From a virus: a stretch of 20,511 nucleotides of DNA. Both the position numbers and the translations under genes were made by a program. Shown piece after piece: positions 8,574 through 15,834 of this stretch. How positions within the stretch are numbered: position 1 is the first letter of the stretch; each line of letters opens with the position of its first letter. A model generated the notes under the pieces. It made no database searches, was not told where the DNA came from, and worked only from the letters and a program-made list of their open reading frames with translations. The stretch is from IMG/VR virus record IMGVR_UViG_3300005288_000118, positions 1 to 20,511 of that record; one strand, written 5' to 3'.

Positions 8574-8587
8574 CCAACTTTCGTTGG
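8574..8587 (+). other. Small hairpin after terminase
   Basis: CCAAC-TTTC-GTTGG forms a 5-bp stem with a 4-base loop just downstream of the terminase stop. There is no T-run, so it is unlikely to end transcription alone. A 10-base direct repeat (ACACGCCCCA) occurs at 8567-8576 and 8611-8620 around it. Its role is unknown; it may affect mRNA processing or coupling to the tailspike. Confidence 0.25.
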
Positions 8588-8630
8588 CCGAATCCGGCTG
8601 CGCTCATTAAACACGCCCCAAGGAAACGAT

Positions 8631-10607
8631 ATGACCGACCAGACTCAGCGACTTGAGATCGCCACGGTTCGCGCAGAGATCGGCAGCAACATCACCTACC
8701 GATTCAATAATGACGCTATCGATGCGGGTGGAATCCCAACCGAATCAGGCGATATCAAAAACCTGAAGTTGATCATCAAGGAGATCGAGGACAAGGCCAG
8801 CGTCTCCACCTCTATCTATCCAGACGTGACAGAAGGACTTGCCGCTACCGAAGAGGGTGGCATGTTTCTCGTTCAGTCCGCCGAGGATGACGAGATCTAT
8901 GTAGTATGGCGGAAAGTTGGCGGCGCAGCGGTAGACACCGGAAAGCGCGCATTGTCGTCACAGGCCGCAGAGAACGCCGTTGACGCAGCCCAGGCCAGCG
9001 CTGAGGCTTCTGCCGCTTCTGCGATCGCCGCTCAATCCGCAGCAGCCACTGCCGCGGCCGACTTCCAGACGATATTCGAGGCTGATCAAACTGCCCGCGA
9101 GATTGAGTTCAATGACTTCATGAACTCGCTCGGCTTTGAGTCCATTTATCTGGTCTATGGCGCCAGCGTTGTGGTTGAGCGACAGACGCAACTGGTACAG
9201 CGTGATGGTGCGCTATATCGGGTTATCAACGCTTCGGACATCCCTCTTACGCTGACCGGGACCTGGGCGACTGACGCGCCTAAGCTTGAGGATGTGGGTG
9301 ATGTGATATTGCGGCAGGAGCTCGCAAATGGAACCGAGGGCCTGGTTGATTCGGCGGTGGTTGGGTATCGCTCAAGGCACGTTGATGATCGTTTGGACGA
9401 TCAGGTATTTGTGACCGATTACGGTGCGATCGGTGATGGTATTGCGGACGACACTTCGGCTGTGATGGCGGCTTGGACTGCCGCGACGCTTCAAGGTAAA
9501 ACGCTGAACTTCCCTGCAGGTGTGTACAACGGGACATGGGGAAATCTCGCCAGCCCCGGGTTGACTATTCGTTGCCTTGGGAAAGTAGAGCTTCACAATA
9601 CTGCGCCGGGCGTAGCCCTGACGCTCAGTGCAGGCGCGTCGAACTGGTATAAGTTTCGCATCGAAGGGCAATTGGTTGTTTCCGGAAACGCGGACAGTAC
9701 GACCGGGGTTGCTATTCAAGGTCTGCATCATTCCCTGATCGACATTGATGTTCGTGATGTTCCAGGCGCTGCTGTTGATCTCAAATTTGGCGTGCTGACA
9801 GATTACCGTATAAGAGTGTCGCCGGCTGGGAGGCCTTTTTCCATCACCCCAACGACGGGCCTTGTCGCAAATATCAGAAATGCTGGCGAGTACGTGGCGG
9901 ACTGCTGGTTCAACTTGATTATCGAGGGGGTATCAGGCGGCGGGGTCGACCTAGTTAACGTGCACGGCAGTGAGCTTGTAGGAACCAGCGAGGGCAATGG
10001 ATCCTATGGGGTGCGCGAGCAGTCGGAATGTCGTGCAAACACCTTCACGGGTTTTTGGTGCGAGCTTAACGGATCGAATGATTACATCGTTCGATCAGAT
10101 TCCACCTATATCAATTGTAAGGCTGTTAGCTCTGCGGTTACCAATAACGTAGAGGTTGAAGGTTCTGGAGCAAAATTCATCGGCGGCTATTTGCGCTGCA
10201 TTAACCTTCAATCGACCAGCTCTTTTACTGATCTCAATGGCGTAGAGCTTGATGCCAACGTTGCGCTCGGAATAAAGGGAACTGGCTCTCACACTCGTCG
10301 CAACTGCTCGAAGTCAAATTCAGGAGTCGTCAGCTCTCACTACACGGACATCCTCGGCGGGCTAAACGGATCGGTGACATATGATCCGCCAGCACTTGCT
10401 GATGGCGCTGGAGTAACGACGACCGTCGCTGTGAGCGGAGCGGTGCTTGGGGACTATGCGATTGCGTCGTTCAGCAATAGCACAGCAGGGATGGTGGTTA
10501 CCGCAAACGTCACAGCGAACGACACAGTTACCGTCAGATTCCAAAACGAAACTGGAGGTGCCCTTGACCTGGCAAGCGGAACCCTTCGCGCCAAGGTCTT
10601 CAAGTAG
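8631..10607 (+). CDS. Tailspike with pectate-lyase-fold domain
   Basis: 658 residues, started after AAGGA (8620-8624). Residues 1-115 form a virion-binding region. An Ala-rich coiled segment follows (about 118-150), then a common tailspike head-binding pattern (LVQRDGALYRVINASD, LTGTWATDAPKLEDVGD). VTDYGAIGDGIADDTSAV at about 261 opens a pectate-lyase superfamily beta-helix, running to about 560, which in such spikes binds or cleaves surface polysaccharide. The last 80 residues (from VTYDPPALADG; later VTVRFQNETGGALDLASGTL) are a beta-rich C-terminal domain shared by otherwise different phage spikes. It probably determines receptor specificity together with the collar fibre. It lies directly before the O-acyltransferase unit, which may alter the same polysaccharide. 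Enzyme activity is not shown by the sequence. Confidence 0.85.
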   Translation: MTDQTQRLEIATVRAEIGSNITYRFNNDAIDAGGIPTESGDIKNLKLIIKEIEDKASVSTSIYPDVTEGLAATEEGGMFLVQSAEDDEIYVVWRKVGGAAVDTGKRALSSQAAENAVDAAQASAEASAASAIAAQSAAATAAADFQTIFEADQTAREIEFNDFMNSLGFESIYLVYGASVVVERQTQLVQRDGALYRVINASDIPLTLTGTWATDAPKLEDVGDVILRQELANGTEGLVDSAVVGYRSRHVDDRLDDQVFVTDYGAIGDGIADDTSAVMAAWTAATLQGKTLNFPAGVYNGTWGNLASPGLTIRCLGKVELHNTAPGVALTLSAGASNWYKFRIEGQLVVSGNADSTTGVAIQGLHHSLIDIDVRDVPGAAVDLKFGVLTDYRIRVSPAGRPFSITPTTGLVANIRNAGEYVADCWFNLIIEGVSGGGVDLVNVHGSELVGTSEGNGSYGVREQSECRANTFTGFWCELNGSNDYIVRSDSTYINCKAVSSAVTNNVEVEGSGAKFIGGYLRCINLQSTSSFTDLNGVELDANVALGIKGTGSHTRRNCSKSNSGVVSSHYTDILGGLNGSVTYDPPALADGAGVTTTVAVSGAVLGDYAIASFSNSTAGMVVTANVTANDTVTVRFQNETGGALDLASGTLRAKVFK

Positions 10608-10623
10608 AAATATACGCAGGAAG

Positions 10624-10650
10624 GTGCGGTGGACTGGCCCACCGCACTTT
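10624..10650 (+). terminator. Intrinsic terminator-like hairpin after tailspike
   Basis: A perfect 9-bp stem, GTGCGGTGG (10624-10632) with CCACCGCAC (10639-10647), and a 6-base loop, followed by TTT. It lies 17 bases after the tailspike stop. The T-run is short, so termination may be partial. It separates the late operon from the acyltransferase unit. Confidence 0.65.
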
Positions 10651-10670
10651 GATGTCCGCGTGGACGCCGG

Positions 10671-10699
10671 TGGTGAAAGCGACGCTAAACTGGTGTAAT
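10671..10699 (+). promoter_or_regulatory. Candidate extended -10 promoter for acyltransferase unit
   Basis: TGG-TGTAAT at 10691-10699 fits an extended -10 element (TGn followed by a hexamer with 5 of 6 matches to TATAAT). A weak -35 (TGGTGA, 10671-10676) is 17 bases upstream. Transcription from here would begin near 10706, after the TTG at 10701 but before the GTG at 10734, which supports the GTG start. It lies just after a terminator, as expected for an independently expressed moron. Confidence 0.35.
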
Positions 10700-10733
10700 C
10701 TTGGCGAAATCTCAGGGAGCGGGGCGGTATTTC

Positions 10734-12257
10734 GTGCTTTTCAACTCATACACATTTATATTTCTATTCCTGCCAATCTGCCTCATCGCCTACTATGCCG
10801 TCTTTAGATTTGGACCTCGCGCTCAGGTTTCAGTTTTAGCGATTGCGTCTCTCGTTTTTTATTGTGGATGGGATCTCAGGTATCTCCCGCTTCTACTTGG
10901 CTCGGTGTTGTTGAACTTCGTCGCCGGAAGAGCAATCGCTCAGTGCAATAAAAAGTCTAGAATGGCGAAGCTAATCCTTATTTTCGCGATATCCATAAAT
11001 CTGCTGATTCTTGGGTATTATAAATATGCAGATTTCTTTATACAGAATATAAATGCAGCTTTCGGGGCCGATTTTAATGTTCTGCATATCATCCTGCCCT
11101 TAGGTATTTCGTTTTTTACTTTTACCCAGACGGCATTTCTTGTCGATACATATTCTGGAAAGTCAGACGAGCCTAACCTGATTCAGTATCTGGCATTTGT
11201 TACTTACTTCCCCCACCTTATCGCCGGTCCAATTCTCCACCACCATGAGACTATTCCTCAGTTTCAGCGAGGGGCAGCCATTAAAGCCTGCTGGATGGCG
11301 CCAGGGATAGCAATGTTTGCTATAGGCCTTTTTAAAAAGGTCGTGATTGCAGACACTTTTGGCGCAATTGCTAGGACTATTTTTAACTCTTATGCAAGTG
11401 GGGCGCAGACGCTTACTGGAGCCGACGCATGGCTAGGAGCGCTCGCATACACCTTTCAGCTGTATTTTGATTTCTCAGCTTATTGTGATATGGCGGTGGG
11501 TGCATCCCTAATGTTCGGTATCTACATCCCGCTTAACTTTAATTCCCCATACAAAGCCGTAAGTATTATTGACTTTTGGCGTAGATGGCATATGACTCTG
11601 TCGAGATATCTCAGGGATTATCTGTATATCGCGCTTGGTGGTAATCGTCGCGGAAATTACCGAAGGTATCAAAACCTTATTATCACAATGCTTATAGGCG
11701 GGTTGTGGCATGGCGCAGGATGGACCTTCATTATCTGGGGTGGATTGCATGGGCTCTATTTGATCATCAATCACCTTTGGAGAGCTATATCCGGTGGCAA
11801 CAGAGAGACGGCAGTCGGTAGATGGGCTGGCCGATTGCTGACGTTTCTATGCGTGGTCGTCGCATGGGTGTTCTTCAGGTCAGAGTCAGTATCATCAGCT
11901 GTGTCAATGTTGTCCGCTATGGCGTCTGCCCCTCAGTCACTTTCGCCGGCGGTCGCCAAGACAGTATTGGAGATCATGGTTCCCCAGGCACTTATTGATG
12001 CAGGATTTCAGGTATCCGCCAGCTATGTGGCTGCTGCGACCATTTTGATAGGGCTCCTCATAGTCTGGGCTTGTAGAAATGCACAGGAGCTGGTGTTTAA
12101 AAAATCACCTTGGGATTTCCCCCTTGAGCAAGCTCCAGAGCCGGAAGATTGGACCGCCAGAAAGATGTTGCTTCCCTTGTCGAGCGCGGCCTTTCTTGTT
12201 GGGTTGGCGGCATTGATCGCTGCCCCACCAGGTGAATTCCTGTACTTTAATTTTTAA
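10734..12257 (+). CDS. MBOAT-family O-acyltransferase (AlgI-like)
   Basis: 507 residues from the GTG at 10734. That start gives the family-typical beginning LFNSYTFIFLFLP; an in-frame TTG at 10701 would add 11 residues. The protein is multi-pass membrane with many hydrophobic segments. Conserved MBOAT blocks are clear: WRRWHMTLSRYLRDYLYIAL (from about residue 282, followed by GGNRRG) and GGLWHGAGWTFIIWGGLHG, with the presumed catalytic His at about 326. The AlgI/PatA/DltB group moves acyl (acetyl) groups across the inner membrane for attachment to exported polysaccharides. Here it is followed by an SGNH-like partner, as in AlgI-AlgJ/AlgX pairs. Base and codon use is more AT-rich than the flanking phage genes, which suggests later acquisition. 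The likely effect in lysogens is O-acetylation of O-antigen or capsule. The substrate is not known. Confidence 0.9.
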   Translation: MLFNSYTFIFLFLPICLIAYYAVFRFGPRAQVSVLAIASLVFYCGWDLRYLPLLLGSVLLNFVAGRAIAQCNKKSRMAKLILIFAISINLLILGYYKYADFFIQNINAAFGADFNVLHIILPLGISFFTFTQTAFLVDTYSGKSDEPNLIQYLAFVTYFPHLIAGPILHHHETIPQFQRGAAIKACWMAPGIAMFAIGLFKKVVIADTFGAIARTIFNSYASGAQTLTGADAWLGALAYTFQLYFDFSAYCDMAVGASLMFGIYIPLNFNSPYKAVSIIDFWRRWHMTLSRYLRDYLYIALGGNRRGNYRRYQNLIITMLIGGLWHGAGWTFIIWGGLHGLYLIINHLWRAISGGNRETAVGRWAGRLLTFLCVVVAWVFFRSESVSSAVSMLSAMASAPQSLSPAVAKTVLEIMVPQALIDAGFQVSASYVAAATILIGLLIVWACRNAQELVFKKSPWDFPLEQAPEPEDWTARKMLLPLSSAAFLVGLAALIAAPPGEFLYFNF

Positions 12258-12266
12258 GGGTCAAGC

Positions 12267-13301
12267 ATGTCGCCAAGATCATTTGTATTGAGTTTTTGCG
12301 CATTGTCACTGATTACCTTGCTGGCTTATGCGTTCAGCTTTAGTTCGATACTTGGGGCTCCTCTAGCTGCGGAGTACTGGCTACGCGGAACTAGCCTAGT
12401 AAAGCTAAAGCTCGCAAGAGACGTTGAGTCTCCGAAGGTATTGTTTGTTGGCGGATCAAGCACCTTATTCAGTATCGATACCGCGCAACTTAGCATGGCG
12501 ACAGGGAAATCCGCAATCAACATGGGTCTTCATGCCGGGCTGCCTTTGAAGTACCATTTTGATTTCGCTAAGAAGGCGTTAAGGCATGGCGACACTGTTG
12601 TGGTAGTTCCGGAGTATGGATACTACCGACGTGATTTGGCCAACACTGAGTGGTTCATAAATCAGGTTCTAGCGTGGGATGGCGAGTATTACAGAAATGC
12701 TAGCGCAAAAGAAAAAGCTAAATTTATCATCGATACGCCAGGCATGAAGATTGTAGATGCTGTTCTATCTGACATTTTTAGCAAGCGAATCAGAGAGAAA
12801 TTCACTTACAGATACCCCGTGACTGAAGATGAGGCGCTTAAAGTATTTCAGGCTGGGTGGAACAATGTTAGGGCCAAAAACGCCCCTGAGAGAAGAGTTT
12901 TTCAGTACTATTTTAATAATATTAATGATCACGGCGACATCAATAATACCGTCGGCTCTGATTCTCCGAAAACTAGCGGATACGGCTTGATTGAAGGCTT
13001 TGCATTTAATGGTGATGCATTAAGTGAGATTGCTAATTTCAAAGAGTATTGCGATTCTATTGGCGTTAAAATGGTTATGGGTTTTGCTCCGATAATGAAC
13101 GACGGAGTTGTCAAAAATAATATCACTGCGATAACCAAAAACATGGATGGTATAAAGTCTAAGATGACAAGCATGGGGATAATTTTTATCGATAGCCCAG
13201 GTGACGTATTTTTCGATCAGAAATATTTCTTTGATACTGACTCTCACCTGAATATTGACGGCAAGAAATTAAGGTCTCATGACCTCGAAAGAAAAATATA
13301 G
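12267..13301 (+). CDS. SGNH-hydrolase-like membrane-anchored protein, acyltransfer partner
   Basis: 344 residues, with AAGGG six bases before the ATG. An N-terminal hydrophobic segment (about residues 5-25) should act as a signal anchor, leaving the rest in the periplasm. VLFVGGSSTLFSID (58-71) matches block I of SGNH or DltD/AlgX-type proteins, with Ser64 or Ser65 as the candidate nucleophile. FFDTDSHLNIDGKK near the end holds the D-x-H block (Asp325, His327), giving a plausible Ser-Asp-His set. In AlgJ/AlgX and PatB this partner receives the acetyl group from the MBOAT protein and places it on the polysaccharide. It is very AT-rich compared with neighbours and sits between two terminators. 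A plain esterase is the alternative. Confidence 0.7.
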   Translation: MSPRSFVLSFCALSLITLLAYAFSFSSILGAPLAAEYWLRGTSLVKLKLARDVESPKVLFVGGSSTLFSIDTAQLSMATGKSAINMGLHAGLPLKYHFDFAKKALRHGDTVVVVPEYGYYRRDLANTEWFINQVLAWDGEYYRNASAKEKAKFIIDTPGMKIVDAVLSDIFSKRIREKFTYRYPVTEDEALKVFQAGWNNVRAKNAPERRVFQYYFNNINDHGDINNTVGSDSPKTSGYGLIEGFAFNGDALSEIANFKEYCDSIGVKMVMGFAPIMNDGVVKNNITAITKNMDGIKSKMTSMGIIFIDSPGDVFFDQKYFFDTDSHLNIDGKKLRSHDLERKI

Positions 13302-13327
13302 AGGTACTCCTCTTGCATATCCCAATG

Positions 13328-13352
13328 AGCCCGCCACGCGCGGGCTTTCTTT
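13328..13352 (+). terminator. Intrinsic terminator after SGNH gene
   Basis: A perfect 7-bp stem AGCCCGC (13328-13334) with GCGGGCT (13340-13346) and a 5-base loop, followed by TTCTTT. It closes the acyltransferase unit 26 bases after the SGNH stop and only 15 bases before the endolysin start. Confidence 0.75.
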
Positions 13353-13367
13353 CGTCTGGAGAAAGCA

Positions 13368-13901
13368 ATGCCGATCACCGAGCAGCAGTTGCTGCAGATC
13401 CTCCCGAACGCCGGCCGTAATGCTGGCGTTTTTGTTTCTGCACTGAATACGGCCATGGGCCGTTATGGCATCGTGGGCACAGCGCGCGCGGCGGCGTTCA
13501 TTGCCCAGGTCGGGCACGAGTCCGGCCAGTTGCGCTGGGTGCGCGAGATCTGGGGCCCCACGGCGCAGCAGGCCGGGTACGAAGGCCGCGCGGACCTGGG
13601 CAACACCGTAAAGGGGGATGGCCCCAAGTACCGTGGCCGGGGCCTGATCCAGATCACCGGGCGTGCAAATTACGCGGCCTGTGGCGAGGCGCTGGGCCTG
13701 GACCTCATCGGCAACCCTGAGCTTCTTGAGTTGCCGCAGCATGCGGCGATGTCTGCCGCGTGGTTCTGGTCGACCAAGGGCCTGAACACCCTGGCGGATC
13801 AAGGACAGTTCGTGAAAATAACCCGGCGCATCAATGGTGGGCTCACAGGCCACGCCGACCGCCAGGCGTTGTACGACAAAGCGCTGAAGGTGTTGGCATG
13901 A
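13368..13901 (+). CDS. Endolysin, glycoside hydrolase family 19 type
   Basis: 177 residues. GGAGA lies a few bases upstream of the ATG. FIAQVGHESGQLRWVREIWGP (in part, residues 44-64) holds the family-19 catalytic Glu51 in GHESGQ, and Glu60 is a candidate second acid. KYRGRGLIQITGRANY (from about residue 87) is the other hallmark of phage lysozymes of the chitinase class I fold. It degrades host peptidoglycan to release virions. There is no signal peptide, so it needs a holin or pinholin to cross the inner membrane; none is found nearby. It overlaps Rz (ATGA at 13898). Confidence 0.92.
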   Translation: MPITEQQLLQILPNAGRNAGVFVSALNTAMGRYGIVGTARAAAFIAQVGHESGQLRWVREIWGPTAQQAGYEGRADLGNTVKGDGPKYRGRGLIQITGRANYAACGEALGLDLIGNPELLELPQHAAMSAAWFWSTKGLNTLADQGQFVKITRRINGGLTGHADRQALYDKALKVLA

Positions 13902-14413
13902 CGCCGGTGCAGAAACTGGCCGGACTGGCGGTGCTTATTCTGGTGCTGATGGCGTGCGCCTCGGGCGCGACCTGGCAGGTGCAGGAGTGGCGCTACGGGA
14001 AGCGGCTGGCGGAGCAGGCCGGCCTGCACCAGTCCGACCTGGACAAGATCAGCAGCGCGGCCGCGGCCCAGGTCCAGGAGGAGCAGGACAAGCACCTGGC
14101 CCTGGAGCAGCGCCTGTCAGCCAGCGAACAATCCCACTACAAGGAACTGAGCGATGCTCAAACCACTCAAGATCGCCTGCGCGATCGCCTTGCCACTGCT
14201 GATGTCCGGCTGTCAGTCCTCCTTGCCGAGGATCCAGCCAGTTGCAACGCAGTGCCTGCCACCTCCGGCGCCGTCGGCGTGGTTCATGGAGCCCGTCGAG
14301 CCCAACTTGACCCATCGCATGCTCAAAGAATTGTCTCCATCACCGACGCCGGCGATCGGGGGTTGATCGCGCTGAAGGCATGTCAGGCTTATGTGCGCGA
14401 GTTGAATAAATAG
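13898..14413 (+). CDS. Rz-like i-spanin
   Basis: 171 residues from the ATG at 13898 (ATGA overlap with the endolysin stop). An in-frame ATG at 13760 lies inside the endolysin and is rejected. Residues about 6-24 form a single N-terminal membrane anchor. A periplasmic helical region follows (KISSAAAAQVQEEQDKHLAL, onward to about residue 100), the classic Rz layout. It joins inner and outer membranes with Rz1 in the last step of lysis. The complete Rz1 gene is nested in another frame. The sequence is not close to lambda Rz, so identity rests on topology, location and the nested lipoprotein. Confidence 0.85.
   Translation: MTPVQKLAGLAVLILVLMACASGATWQVQEWRYGKRLAEQAGLHQSDLDKISSAAAAQVQEEQDKHLALEQRLSASEQSHYKELSDAQTTQDRLRDRLATADVRLSVLLAEDPASCNAVPATSGAVGVVHGARRAQLDPSHAQRIVSITDAGDRGLIALKACQAYVRELNK
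14154..14366 (+). CDS. Rz1-like o-spanin lipoprotein (nested in Rz)
   Basis: 70 residues, wholly inside Rz in the +1 frame, as in lambda-type lysis cassettes. The N-terminus KPLKIACAIALPLLMSGC is a lipoprotein signal with the lipobox LMSGC, so Cys20 should be lipidated. The mature part is short and rich in proline (CLPPPAPS; later SPSPTP), the usual Rz1 property. It is anchored in the outer membrane and binds Rz. It would be missed by annotation that forbids nested genes. Confidence 0.85.
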   Translation: MLKPLKIACAIALPLLMSGCQSSLPRIQPVATQCLPPPAPSAWFMEPVEPNLTHRMLKELSPSPTPAIGG

Positions 14414-14530
14414 GGATTGTGTTCGGTCGGCAGGACGCCGGAGGCAGGTTGCTGAAAAGTCGCTGAGGCATGGATTTATTCACATTAACCCACAACGACT
14501 TTCAGCGACATTCGATACTCCAGATACAGC

Positions 14531-14553
14531 GAAGCCCGCACTGGGCGGGCTTC
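14531..14553. terminator. Hairpin terminator between lysis genes and att core
   Basis: A perfect 9-bp stem GAAGCCCGC / GCGGGCTTC with a 5-base loop (ACTGG), between the Rz stop and the att core. Only a weak T-rich tail follows on the + strand. It may stop late transcription from the left, and integrase transcription coming from the right. Confidence 0.55.
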
Positions 14554-14567
14554 TCTGGGTCTTGAAG

Positions 14568-14595
14568 TGGTGGAGCCGGGGGGATTTGAACCCCC
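14568..14595 (-). other. tmRNA/tRNA 3'-end fragment (att core)
   Basis: Read on the minus strand this is a complete tRNA-type 3' end: T stem GGGGG, T loop TTCAAAT, CCCCC, acceptor strand CGGCTCC, then ACCA. The acceptor strand can pair with GGGGCCG, the 5' end known for tmRNA (ssrA) in gammaproteobacteria, so ssrA is the best guess for the bacterial attachment gene. There is no tRNA body beyond the T arm on the right, so this is a fragment and not a working gene. Phages that integrate at a tRNA or tmRNA carry such a piece to restore the host gene. Confidence 0.75.
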
Positions 14596-14661
14596 GTTCT
14601 CTATGCGTATTTATTGGTCGAAACGGTAAGAGTTGCTGAAATGCTGCTGAACTCATAGGTT

Positions 14662-15834
14662 TTATCCTTGTTTCGAGAGAGGGATCTGAACCGGCGTCCC
14701 GAACTTTTCAACAGCTTTATCGCCGGATGTATCGTTCTCGGTTGGAATCCATCGGCCGTAGACCCTGGCGATCATCGTCCAGTCTTTGTGGCCCATCTGT
14801 TTTGCTACCCACATCGGGTGCTCGCCGGCCGACAGCATCATGGATGCATAGGTGTGCCGGGTCTGGTACGGGTTGCGGTATCGGACCTTCGCCTTCCTGA
14901 GCGTCGGTATCCAGAAGCTTTTGCGAATGGCCTGGTCGCCATCAAATGGCTTGCCGTATCGCGAGTCATGGAAAATCGCGCCACCTTCTATATAGGTGTG
15001 CACCTTCTGCGCCTTCAATGCTTCCAGTGCCATTGGCAAAAGCTTCACGCTCCGAATGCCCGCCGCCGTCTTCGGCAACTCCGCTTCCTTGGCCGCCCTG
15101 GTCAGTCCTCGCGATATTCGAATTTCCCCCCGTAACCAGTCCACATCCCCCCATTCAACTGCAATGAGCTCGCTAGTCCGCAGTCCGGTCCACATGGCGA
15201 ACTGCAGCAGGTTCCGATACTGCCCGTCGGTGCCGGCCAAAATCAACCGCTGCTCCTCAGGCGAGAACGGGTCGATCTCGTCTTCGGTCTTTGGCTTCTC
15301 CCTGACCGAGTACGTCCAGCCCGCCAGCGGGTTGACCTCGATCAGTTCGTCATGCACTGCATCGTTGAGCGCTGACCTGAGGCAACTCTGCACGTTCGAC
15401 AGGCGCTTGTTCGATGCGTCCATGCTCGCCATCGCCTCCTTAATCATCTTCCGGCTGAGCATCACCAGGGGGTGGTGCCCGAGCTTTGGCACCAGAACCC
15501 CGTCGATGATCTTCCGGTATCCGTCGATAGTGCTGGCCTTCAGGGTCTTCTCTTTCTTATCCCGCCAGCTTTCGAGGTATTTCGATAGCGGGACTTGCCC
15601 GGTCTGGTATCCAAGCCGCTGGGCGCGCTTGGACTTGGGGAAGGTGGCGAGATAATCAAACGTGCCGTTGTAAATCGCCAGTTCAATAGCCGCCTTGTGC
15701 TGCTCGGCCCGCTTCAGGTTAGCGGGGCTGGGCTCAAGTGGGATGCGCTCGCGGCACTGGGCACCCTCGAACATGAAACTGATCTCAATGCTACTTTTCG
15801 ACGCCGCCCTGACGCCGCTGCGCTTTCCACCCAT
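14662..15834 (-). CDS. Tyrosine-type site-specific integrase
   Basis: 390 residues. The N-terminus (MGGKRSGVRAASKSSIEISF; then CRERIPLEPSPANLKRA) is the DUF3596-type arm DNA-binding domain, and the start fits that family. A core-binding domain follows at about residues 80-175. The catalytic domain shows Arg219 (WTGLRTSEL), Lys255 (LPKTAAGIRS), Arg326 (YQTRHTYAS), His349 (MGHKD) and the nucleophile Tyr359 (ARVYGRWI). Position 323, usually His in the HxxR box, is Tyr. The 3' end points at the att core 70 bases away. It recombines attP with the host site. It overlaps the excisionase gene by about 120 bases in another frame. Confidence 0.93.
   Translation of the reverse strand: MGGKRSGVRAASKSSIEISFMFEGAQCRERIPLEPSPANLKRAEQHKAAIELAIYNGTFDYLATFPKSKRAQRLGYQTGQVPLSKYLESWRDKKEKTLKASTIDGYRKIIDGVLVPKLGHHPLVMLSRKMIKEAMASMDASNKRLSNVQSCLRSALNDAVHDELIEVNPLAGWTYSVREKPKTEDEIDPFSPEEQRLILAGTDGQYRNLLQFAMWTGLRTSELIAVEWGDVDWLRGEIRISRGLTRAAKEAELPKTAAGIRSVKLLPMALEALKAQKVHTYIEGGAIFHDSRYGKPFDGDQAIRKSFWIPTLRKAKVRYRNPYQTRHTYASMMLSAGEHPMWVAKQMGHKDWTMIARVYGRWIPTENDTSGDKAVEKFGTPVQIPLSKQG

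Larger units (their letters stand above)
14448..14650. other. attP-like integration site with integrase arm-type repeats
   Basis: Two 19-bp imperfect direct repeats, GTTGCTGAAAAGTCGCTGA (14448-14466) and GTTGCTGAAATGCTGCTGA (14632-14650), match at 16 of 19 positions. They flank the tRNA-like core at 14568-14595. A third, inverted copy with a one-base gap lies at 14493-14509 (CAACGACTTTCAGCGAC). Such repeats beside an integrase gene are typical of arm-type integrase binding sites. Phage genes lie on both sides (Rz to the left, integrase to the right), so this reads as an undivided attP. No clear IHF site was identified. Confidence 0.6.

Noticed and set aside
8567-8620. 10-base direct repeat ACACGCCCCA as a packaging or recombination site.
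   Set aside because: Only two copies 34 bases apart, without other structure. Too weak to name as cos or pac.
10701-10733. TTG start for the acyltransferase.
   Set aside because: It would add 11 residues not seen at the family's N-terminus and lies before the predicted transcription start. Kept only as an alternative.
14568-14640. A complete tRNA gene at the att core.
   Set aside because: Only the T arm, acceptor strand and CCA are present. No anticodon arm or D arm follows on the minus strand, so it is a fragment.
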